Source of the DNA: an uncultured Lachnospiraceae bacterium
GTDB lineage: Bacteria > Bacillota > Clostridia > Lachnospirales > Lachnospiraceae
Assembly (NCBI GenBank): GCA_947174985.1
Contig: CAMWLB010000084.1
Location: forward strand, 1 to 10,394
DNA: 10,394 nucleotides
Direction: 5' to 3'
A program made the translations under genes and the position numbers. The notes under the pieces are model-generated. The model was not told where the DNA came from and made no database searches. It saw only the letters and a list, made by a program, of their open reading frames with translations. Positions 5,179 through 10,394 of this stretch are shown one piece after another; position 1 is the stretch's first letter, and every line of letters begins with the position of its first letter.

Positions 5179-6728
5179 ACTTCTCCTCCCCGTCGGTTAA
5201 ACTGCGGAAGCTTTCTCATCGTAAGCAGGTTATAACGTCTGATGATATCTATCAGCGTCCATATTACCATGCAGAGAGAAACCACTGCCCCGCCATAATA
5301 ATACAAATCAGAAACCGGATTTAACGCCAAAATCACCCCTGCAAGCACCACTGCACCGAGAGGCTTTACCAATACAGGAAGAGCCACCTTCATTGGTATC
5401 CTCCGCTTTCTAAGACTGCCGCCCAGCACTATCCCTGCTGCTGCCAGCGCAAACAGAATACCCGTCACAAGACCACTGCCGCCGCTAAAAATTTCCGCCA
5501 GCAGGATATAGGGGGCAAAAAAACCCAACACGGTGATAAGTATACTCGTCGAAATGATTTTTGTTTTCTTTTTGACCTCGCTGCTTTTTCCCTGCACAAA
5601 CTGATATCCTTTATCCTCTTCTCCTGACTCCTTTACCATCAGGTGGGACAACTGGGAAATCGACACATAGGCACAAATACAAGCCAGCAGCGCCGCTAAA
5701 ATAAGAAGCCACATCGGTATGATGGTGAAAAACAAATTAAGCAGTAAAAACAAAGGCAATGCCAAAAACAGGGAACCGGCTACATACTTTTTCACATCGA
5801 CCGGCAAATCCGCCGCCGCTTTACCCGTCTGTCCGTTGACAACCGCATACGCTACCTTGTCACCTTTCCGGTAAGAAAGAAACCAGACCGGCAGCATCGC
5901 CAGCTCTTTCACGGTCTGTGAAGGCTGCAATGCGTTTTTTAAGGAATTTCTGTTTTTTCCTTCTCTTACATGGAAGCGGGAACAGACCGCGTTTTTGGAT
6001 ATCCGCTTAGACCCGTCCTCCATTACCATATCCTGTGCTTCTCCTTCATACACGTAGCTGTCCACATCGTTGGTATCCGCATAAAATCCGCTTAAAAAAG
6101 ATGGTGTAAACGGTTTTTCTTCTTCCAGATGAAAAGGCGCTATGGCGCCGCTCAGATTATCAGAAAAAGCAGCCGATGCATCGTAAGCAATCCCGCTGTA
6201 AGCAGCATCCACATTACTTTGCATGGTATAATGCCTTGTAATCAGATAATCCCCTTTCTGTCTGCTTTTATTTCCGTTAAAAAAGATGGTTTCTTTCTTT
6301 TCAAAAGAATAAATCCAATAGGGCATATAAATACCCCGGAACTTCTCAATATGCGCCTCATCCCGCAATTCCTTCGGGGCAAAAATGGCACGCCTCACCA
6401 TTTTTGCGTATGCCCTTTTACAATCATCCTTTGTCTTTGTAAAGGGAATGATGTGATGAGGACGGCGCTCTTTGCTGACACGGCTGCTTAAAATGGTCGC
6501 CGCGCCGCAGAAATTGCAGAAGGTTGCCGCAGTCGTATCTTCGCTTAGGATTTCTCCGCCGCACTGCGGACAGGTAAACACAATTACCTCATACTGCGTG
6601 GACTCTTCCGCATCTCTTTCTTTGTAAACGTCGTAGGGATCCTCCATCGTACCGCAAAACTCGCAGAACAGCTTCTGGCTTGCGATATCAAACTTCAGAT
6701 TTCCTGCACAATTTCGACATTCATACAT
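5175..6728 (-). CDS. Double zinc-ribbon multi-pass membrane protein of unknown function
   Basis: 517 residues from the ATG at 6728, chosen because TGAGGA (6741-6736) lies 7 nt upstream; the in-frame ATG at 6746 has no ribosome site. The N-terminus holds two zinc ribbons, each with two CxxC knuckles: Cys4/Cys7 with Cys22/Cys25, then Cys53/Cys56 with Cys71/Cys74. A conserved-looking soluble region follows with MPYWIYSF (135-142) and LPVWFLSYRKGDK then NGQTGKAAADLP (about 279-309), then six probable membrane helices between about 316 and 496. The style matches Firmicute proteins labelled 'TFIIB-type zinc ribbon-containing' or, wrongly, PriA helicase; there is no helicase motif. The gene overlaps the downstream TPM gene by 4 bp, so both products are probably needed together. 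Function unknown. Confidence 0.88.
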   Translation of the reverse strand: MYECRNCAGNLKFDIASQKLFCEFCGTMEDPYDVYKERDAEESTQYEVIVFTCPQCGGEILSEDTTAATFCNFCGAATILSSRVSKERRPHHIIPFTKTKDDCKRAYAKMVRRAIFAPKELRDEAHIEKFRGIYMPYWIYSFEKKETIFFNGNKSRQKGDYLITRHYTMQSNVDAAYSGIAYDASAAFSDNLSGAIAPFHLEEEKPFTPSFLSGFYADTNDVDSYVYEGEAQDMVMEDGSKRISKNAVCSRFHVREGKNRNSLKNALQPSQTVKELAMLPVWFLSYRKGDKVAYAVVNGQTGKAAADLPVDVKKYVAGSLFLALPLFLLLNLFFTIIPMWLLILAALLACICAYVSISQLSHLMVKESGEEDKGYQFVQGKSSEVKKKTKIISTSILITVLGFFAPYILLAEIFSGGSGLVTGILFALAAAGIVLGGSLRKRRIPMKVALPVLVKPLGAVVLAGVILALNPVSDLYYYGGAVVSLCMVIWTLIDIIRRYNLLTMRKLPQFNRRGGEV

Positions 6729-6745
6729 GCTTATATCCTCATGCA

Positions 6746-6768
6746 TACCGCAAGCCGTACTTGCGATA
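6746..6768 (-). other. Hairpin in the leader of the zinc-ribbon gene
   Basis: TACCGCAAG (6746-6754) and CTTGCGATA (6760-6768) form a 9-bp stem with one mismatch on the plus strand that becomes a G-U pair in the minus-strand RNA; the loop is 5 nt. There is no U-tract, so it is not a classical terminator. It ends 5 nt before the TGAGGA ribosome site and may mark an mRNA processing or stability element within the operon. Confidence 0.45.
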
Positions 6769-6791
6769 TTTCATTTTCAAACTTTTCTATT

Positions 6792-7700
6792 TTAGAACAT
6801 TGCAGACATGCCCACTGCCAACATAAAGATGTAATACATCAGCCTCATAAAGCACCATACAATTGCTATGGTACATAATACTTTCCCTATTCTTGCCTTG
6901 TCTGCCATATCAGAGTCCATGCCTTCCTTACAGTAGCTCAATCCCATAATACCAAATATCAGACCTACGATAGATATAATAAAGGAAGTAAACACTGCAG
7001 CAACTCCAAAAGTAAGTCCTTTTGCCGCCTTTTGATTCTTTTCCGCCCGATAGTCCGGTTCCCAAGGCGCAGACGTATTGGGCTGCGTTGAACCGGCAAG
7101 ATTCCATGTAGTCCTCTGCGTACTCTGTTTTCCACCCATCCAGCTCTCCGTGTAAGTGGTTTTCGAAGAATTGCGGGACGGCTGTGAAGAATCCTGTCCT
7201 GCCGTTCTTTGCGGCTGTGTGGCATAGGGCGGTGTAGACGGCTGCTCTTTCGGCTGCGCATAGGGCGGTACAGAAGACTGTACAGGCGGCGTATACGGCT
7301 GTGCGGCAGAAGACTGTATTGGCGGCGTATATGACTGTGCAGGTTTTGACTGCTGATAGATATCTTCCGAGCGGGTATATTCATCCTTAATGGGATGGCG
7401 CAGTGTTTCTATCAGCTTATCAATGCTTTCTTTATATGCCCGCTTTTTGCTTCCGGTTCCGGTCAACCCCACCTCATTGCCAAAGCTGCCTTTCAGCCAT
7501 GCTTCTATATGTAAAATACCGCTCATATAACTCCATATTAAGTACCGGTTTCCTTTTACATCACTGTCAGCACTCATATAGACCAGCTCATCCTTCCACT
7601 CGGTACGGATATACCGGTTCCTGTACAAATACTGCTCCATCGCTTCGCTGACTACGTCAAGCGGCTGATTAATCCCTGCATCCTGTATATATCTTGCCAT
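6792..7700 (-). CDS. Membrane protein with N-terminal domain, Pro/Gln/Ser linker and two C-terminal helices
   Basis: 302 residues; the ATG at 7700 is preceded by a strong AAAGGAGGAGG-type site. Residues 1-102 form a compact mixed domain (WKDELVYMSADSDVKGNRYL, then LHIEAWLKGSFGNEVGLTG). Residues about 115-220 are low complexity, rich in Pro, Gln, Ser and Thr, with repeated YTPP(I/V)QSS and PPYA units, so a flexible linker. Two hydrophobic segments follow (about 229-255 and 271-297), in the manner of DUF4190-like C-termini (GLIFGIMGLSYCKEG). I do not recognise the N-terminal domain. With no signal peptide it is probably cytosolic, tethered by the C-terminal helices. The gene lies 63 bp upstream of the zinc-ribbon gene on the same strand, so one operon is likely. 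Confidence 0.85.
   Translation of the reverse strand: MARYIQDAGINQPLDVVSEAMEQYLYRNRYIRTEWKDELVYMSADSDVKGNRYLIWSYMSGILHIEAWLKGSFGNEVGLTGTGSKKRAYKESIDKLIETLRHPIKDEYTRSEDIYQQSKPAQSYTPPIQSSAAQPYTPPVQSSVPPYAQPKEQPSTPPYATQPQRTAGQDSSQPSRNSSKTTYTESWMGGKQSTQRTTWNLAGSTQPNTSAPWEPDYRAEKNQKAAKGLTFGVAAVFTSFIISIVGLIFGIMGLSYCKEGMDSDMADKARIGKVLCTIAIVWCFMRLMYYIFMLAVGMSAMF
7271..7340 (-). repeat. Imperfect 36-bp tandem repeat in the linker-coding region
   Basis: The segments 7271-7304 and 7307-7340 agree at 30 of 34 positions, a 36-bp (12-codon) period. They encode AQPYTPPVQSS and AQSYTPPIQSS on the minus strand. Most differences are synonymous or conservative, so the repeat is an old in-frame duplication kept for linker function. 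Confidence 0.8.
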
Positions 7701-7750
7701 AGCGTCCTCCTCCTTTAGCCGTCAGTCACTTTTGCTGAAGCTATACTACT

Positions 7751-7779
7751 ATTCTACTGTAAATCAGAAGACATTTCCA
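7751..7779 (-). promoter_or_regulatory. Candidate promoter of the 7700-4429 operon
   Basis: On the minus strand, TGGAAA (7779-7774) and TAGAAT (7756-7751) are separated by 17 bp. Transcription would start near 7744, about 44 nt before the ATG at 7700. The -10 box has one mismatch to consensus and the -35 box two. It lies downstream of the terminator-like hairpin at 7840-7867, which fits a separate transcript. Confidence 0.42.
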
Positions 7780-7805
7780 CTTTTATTTGATACTGGATTC
7801 ATGAA

Positions 7806-7837
7806 TATAATTCGGGGCTTTTGACACCCGAATTATA
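7806..7837. repeat. Perfect 11-bp inverted repeat between two membrane protein genes
   Basis: TATAATTCGGG (7806-7816) is the exact reverse complement of CCCGAATTATA (7827-7837), with a 10-nt loop. No T-run follows on either strand, so an intrinsic terminator is unlikely. Being upstream of the candidate promoter at 7751-7779, it may be an operator, or a second stabilising hairpin at the end of the preceding transcript. Confidence 0.6.
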
Positions 7838-7839
7838 AT

Positions 7840-7867
7840 AAGAGAGAAGCCCGAAAACTTCTCCCTT
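7840..7867 (-). terminator. Terminator-like hairpin after the TTG-start membrane gene
   Basis: In the minus-strand RNA, AAGGGAGAAG (7867-7858) pairs with CUUCUCUCUU (7849-7840) around an 8-nt loop. One pair is G-U in this RNA but A-C in the plus-strand RNA, so the minus strand is the one preserved. The stem ends 12 nt after the gene's stop and is followed by UAUUAUAAUU, only a modest U-tract. Confidence 0.6.
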
Positions 7868-7879
7868 ATCCTGCAAAAC

Positions 7880-8803
7880 TTACATCTGTGCATTTCCATA
7901 CTGCTGCTGTTCCTGCTGTCCCTTGTTGAAAAGGTTCCTGAATTTAGCGGAAAGCTTGCAGAGCTTGTCATACAAATCAAAAGTAATCTCTGTGGAAGGT
8001 GCAACCTGCATATAAGACACCATCGTCTTTACCATCATATAGCTGTCCACAAAAGAGCTTTTGATAATCGCTGCTATTATCAATGCAAGAATGAACGCGA
8101 ATATCCAGTGTATGTGTAACAGTGTGAAAAGACTTGCAAAAATCAGGAACGGCAGAAGCCATGCCAGAAGAGATATACCCATCACGATCAGCGTCGTCAC
8201 CGCAGCATTTTTTAAGAGCGTTTTCCAGTTCTGAAAATAAATTACAACACCGTCGGCTGCACTCTTGAACGCCGACTGCTCCCTATGTAAAAAGGTATAG
8301 CCGAGACAGCACTCATCAATATAATTCAATGCGATGTGGACAAATAACTGCGCAAATGATACAATAACCGCCACACCCGGGATTTTGCCGAGCAGGTCTT
8401 CCAGCTTCTGAAGTCCTCTCTGGAGCTGGCTTACCGCACCGCTCACCAACCGGTCAACCACAAAGTAAACGTTTGCCGTTGCAAAACGTTCTTTTACCAT
8501 GCTCTTTGCCGCCTCAAGTTGATTTTCCGGCAAGGTGCCTGTCGTCACCGCTGTCGTCACCATTGCCACATGTCCCGCTTTCAGCATATAACCTATGTAA
8601 CGCTCCGCAAAAGTGAAAACACCACCGATTAAAATTGCCCAAAGAGAAAGCGCGATTGCTATACCGCTTCCGCTTCCGACAAGACTTCCAATCCATAGAA
8701 ACAGGAACATCGTCACCGCTGAAATCAGAAAAATGGCACCTCCAAGCGCCAGCTTCAGCCAGACAAATTTCATAGTTTTCAAATACACGTCTGTTGCTTT
8801 CAA
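7880..8803 (-). CDS. Multi-pass membrane protein of unknown function, TTG start
   Basis: 307 residues from a TTG at 8803, selected because GGAGGG (8816-8811) sits 7 nt upstream; the next in-frame ATG (codon 11, at 8773) has no such site and would cut into the first helix region. Hydrophobic segments lie near residues 18-40, 47-68, 143-161, 199-221 and 228-252. A large amphipathic region (about 70-142, with LPENQLEAAKSMVKERFATA and SQLQRGLQKLEDLLGK) separates the first two helices from the others. The C-terminus is charged and ends in a Gln-rich stretch (GQQEQQQYGNAQM). No catalytic motif or known domain could be named. It heads the run of four membrane-associated genes on this strand, separated from the next by 179 bp with two hairpins. 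Confidence 0.82.
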   Translation of the reverse strand: MKATDVYLKTMKFVWLKLALGGAIFLISAVTMFLFLWIGSLVGSGSGIAIALSLWAILIGGVFTFAERYIGYMLKAGHVAMVTTAVTTGTLPENQLEAAKSMVKERFATANVYFVVDRLVSGAVSQLQRGLQKLEDLLGKIPGVAVIVSFAQLFVHIALNYIDECCLGYTFLHREQSAFKSAADGVVIYFQNWKTLLKNAAVTTLIVMGISLLAWLLPFLIFASLFTLLHIHWIFAFILALIIAAIIKSSFVDSYMMVKTMVSYMQVAPSTEITFDLYDKLCKLSAKFRNLFNKGQQEQQQYGNAQM

Positions 8804-8810
8804 TTATTTT

Positions 8811-8816
8811 CCCTCC
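8811..8816 (-). promoter_or_regulatory. Ribosome binding site deciding the TTG start
   Basis: GGAGGG on the minus strand, 7 nt before TTG at 8803. Its strength and spacing favour TTG over the downstream ATG. Confidence 0.75.
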
Positions 8817-8906
8817 ATTCATAATTTGTACGTATTTGCCATTTACCTTGTGTTAAAATTACAAATGCGTCATTTACAGTATACCGAACAGAGGTCTTTC
8901 TCTCTA

Positions 8907-8960
8907 CGGAAAATTCCGCACGATTATAGTAAAAATAGCGGAAATTTTGCACGATAATAC
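8907..8960 (-). promoter_or_regulatory. Two 31-32-bp-spaced direct repeats with -10-like cores upstream of the TTG-start gene
   Basis: Read on the minus strand, TATTATCGTGC (8959-8949) followed by AAAATTTCCG, and TATAATCGTGC (8928-8918) followed by GGAATTTTCCG, are two copies of one unit. The second contains a consensus -10 box (8928-8923), about 120 bp upstream of the TTG start. The -35 position (8951-8946) reads TGCAAA and is weak. The region may be a promoter whose activity is set by a factor binding the repeats. Confidence 0.45.
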
Positions 8961-9002
8961 CCTTCTTTGGCAAAATCTGCGTTTTTGTCAAAAAAGGGTA
9001 TT
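8956..9002. terminator. Long hairpin between ptsI and the membrane gene cluster
   Basis: The arms 8956-8975 and 8983-9002 can form a stem of about 20 bp, with only positions 8965/8993 unpaired and one G-T pair (8970/8988) as read on the plus strand. The loop is 7 nt. It begins 11 nt beyond the ptsI stop, where a ptsI terminator is expected, but the minus-strand side has no T-run. A six-T run (9001-9006) follows on the plus strand, so the shape is that of a plus-strand terminator. Confidence 0.6.
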
Positions 9003-9013
9003 TTTTCCATTAT

Positions 9014-10394
9014 TTAAAGGGTATTTACATCCGTTTCCAAGATAATTTTCCGGATAGGAAGGATACGCTCCGGCGATACGGAAAGCTCATCTACTCCCAT
9101 CTTTAAAAACTCCTGTGTCAGAGAGGTATCCGCCCCCAGTTCGCCGCAGATACCTGCCCAGATTCCCGCCTTGTGAGCATTGTCCACCACCGTTTGTATC
9201 ATACGGAGAATTGCCGGATGGTGAGAATCGTAAAATGCATCCAATTCAGGATTCTGTCTGTCGATTGCCAGCGTGTACTGCGTCAAGTCGTTGGTTCCAA
9301 TGCTGAAGAAATCAACCTCTTTTGCAAGTTCGTCACTCATCACCACGGCTGCCGGGGTTTCAATCATAATGCCCTGCTCCACCTCGCCGTACTCGATCTG
9401 CTGCTCTTCCAGCTCTTTTTTTACCTCGGCAACGATTTCCTTAATTTTCCGTACCTCATCCACAGAAATAATCATGGGGTACATGACTGCTATGTTCCCG
9501 TATGCACTGGCACGGAAAAGTGCACGGAGCTGTGTTTTAAAGACCTCCGGTCTTGTCAGGCAGATACGGATGGCGCGAAGTCCCATGGCTGGATTTTCTT
9601 CATGCGCAAGCTTAAAATAGTCCGCCTGCTTATCTGCTCCTATGTCCAGTGTGCGGATAATCACCTTCTTGCCCGCCATGGTTTCCGCAACAGTTTTATA
9701 AACCGTAAACTGTTCTTCTTCTGTTGGATAGTTCTCTTTCTTCAGATACAGGAATTCACTTCTGAAAAGACCGATTCCGCCTGCATCGTTCTGGAGTACC
9801 ATCGCCAAATCCCTGCTGTTTCCAATGTTGGCGTACAACTTGATTTTCCTGCCATCCAAGGTAATGTTTTCTTTTCCCCGAAGCGTAAGCAAAAGCTCCT
9901 TCTGTTCCTCTTCCGTTTTTTTGCGTTCCTGCATCTGCACAAGGATTTCCTCCTCCGGCTCCACATAGAGCATGCCTTTCGCACCGTCTATAATTGCCAG
10001 CTTTCCGTCCACGGTATCGTCAAGCGGAATGGGCGTGCCGATAAGTGCAGGAATATTCATTGTTTTAGCTAAAATGGCAGTATGAGAATTGAGTGAGCCA
10101 TGTACTGTCACAAATGCCAGCACCTTATCCTTATCAAGCTGCACGGTTTCGCTGGGAGCAAGGTCATCCGCTGCAATAATCACAGGCTCCGAAAGCTTCT
10201 CCATCCCCGCGCTTTTGCCGTTTAAGACTGTCAGCAGCCTCTCGGAAATATCTTTTACATCCGCAGCGCGCTCCCGCATATAATCGTCTTCCATATCAGA
10301 AAACATTTTATAGAAATTGTCGGAAGTGGCAGCAACAGCATACTCGGCATTGACGGATTGGGTCTCTATCATATTTTCAATCGCTTCCACAAAC
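9014..10394 (-). CDS. ptsI: PTS enzyme I (phosphoenolpyruvate-protein phosphotransferase), 5' end outside window
   Basis: 459 codons are visible and the frame is open to the window edge, so roughly 80-90 N-terminal residues (part of the HPr-binding domain) are missing. The enzyme takes phosphate from PEP and passes it to HPr for sugar uptake. Counting from the GTG codon at 10390, the phospho-histidine is His103 in GSLNSHTAILAKTMNIPALIG (codon 10084-10082). The PEP-utilising barrel follows, with GGIGLFRSEFLYL, RTLDIGADKQ, EENPAMGLRAIRI, GIMIETPAAV, FFSIGTNDLTQYTLAIDR and the acid/base cysteine in GICGELGAD (Cys415). The loop before the phospho-histidine lacks the GGRTSH wording of E. coli and Bacillus enzymes but keeps SHTAI. 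All catalytic parts in view are intact. It is transcribed toward the membrane cluster; its operon start is not in the window. Confidence 0.96.
   Translation of the reverse strand, partial: FVEAIENMIETQSVNAEYAVAATSDNFYKMFSDMEDDYMRERAADVKDISERLLTVLNGKSAGMEKLSEPVIIAADDLAPSETVQLDKDKVLAFVTVHGSLNSHTAILAKTMNIPALIGTPIPLDDTVDGKLAIIDGAKGMLYVEPEEEILVQMQERKKTEEEQKELLLTLRGKENITLDGRKIKLYANIGNSRDLAMVLQNDAGGIGLFRSEFLYLKKENYPTEEEQFTVYKTVAETMAGKKVIIRTLDIGADKQADYFKLAHEENPAMGLRAIRICLTRPEVFKTQLRALFRASAYGNIAVMYPMIISVDEVRKIKEIVAEVKKELEEQQIEYGEVEQGIMIETPAAVVMSDELAKEVDFFSIGTNDLTQYTLAIDRQNPELDAFYDSHHPAILRMIQTVVDNAHKAGIWAGICGELGADTSLTQEFLKMGVDELSVSPERILPIRKIILETDVNTL

Noticed and set aside
4753..5235. 160-residue plus-strand open frame
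   Set aside because: It lies opposite the TPM gene, whose signal peptide, domain and coupling are clear; the composition is not protein-like.
5175..6728. PriA helicase-like protein, as similar proteins are sometimes labelled
   Set aside because: No Walker or helicase motifs; only zinc knuckles and membrane helices.
6965..7384. Minus-strand 139-residue Arg/Ser/Leu-rich frame
   Set aside because: It is an out-of-frame reading of the Pro/Gln/Ser linker repeat; the in-frame gene has the strong ribosome site.
8514..8822. 102-residue minus-strand frame starting ATG at 8822
   Set aside because: It is out of frame with the membrane protein and has no ribosome site; the GGAGGG falls inside it and serves the TTG start.
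9173..10072. 299-residue plus-strand open frame opposite ptsI
   Set aside because: It is a shadow of the conserved ptsI frame, lacks a ribosome site and has no recognisable domain.

Overview
The window looks like part of a chromosome from a Clostridia-class Firmicute, most likely Lachnospiraceae. This is inferred from the style of the PTS enzyme I, the LytTR/DUF3021 pair, strong GGAGG-type ribosome binding sites and moderate GC content. No phage structural gene, transposase or CRISPR array is visible. The only gene type typical of mobile or defence DNA is a reverse transcriptase cut by the left edge.

Left part (1-2095): the catalytic and C-terminal part of a stand-alone reverse transcriptase (+). 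A compact tRNA-Pro(CGG) unit follows, with its -35 box overlapping the reverse transcriptase stop codon, then a hairpin terminator. On the minus strand come a four-helix DUF3021 membrane protein and, upstream of it and translationally coupled, a LytTR DNA-binding regulator.

Middle (2096-4424): a divergent control region of about 200 bp, then an ABC exporter (ATPase plus ABC-2 permease, overlapping by 11 bp) on the plus strand. LytTR, DUF3021 and the exporter together look like a LytTR regulatory system: a membrane protein restrains the regulator, and the regulator controls itself and the exporter. A NiaR-type nicotinate-responsive repressor with a structured leader follows.

Right-middle (4429-8803, all minus strand): four genes for membrane-associated proteins of no assigned function. 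In transcription order they are a multi-pass membrane protein starting at TTG, a protein with an N-terminal domain, a Pro/Gln/Ser linker and two C-terminal helices, a double zinc-ribbon multi-pass protein, and a secreted or anchored TPM-domain protein with a Gly/Ser tail. The last two overlap by 4 bp. This cluster is the best candidate here for an undescribed system, probably an envelope module.

Right edge (9014-10394, minus): phosphotransferase enzyme I (ptsI), with its N-terminus outside the window. The 210 bp between ptsI and the membrane cluster hold a long hairpin with its U-tract on the plus-strand side, and two 31-32-bp-spaced direct repeats that each carry a -10-like sequence. No gap between genes exceeds 300 bp.
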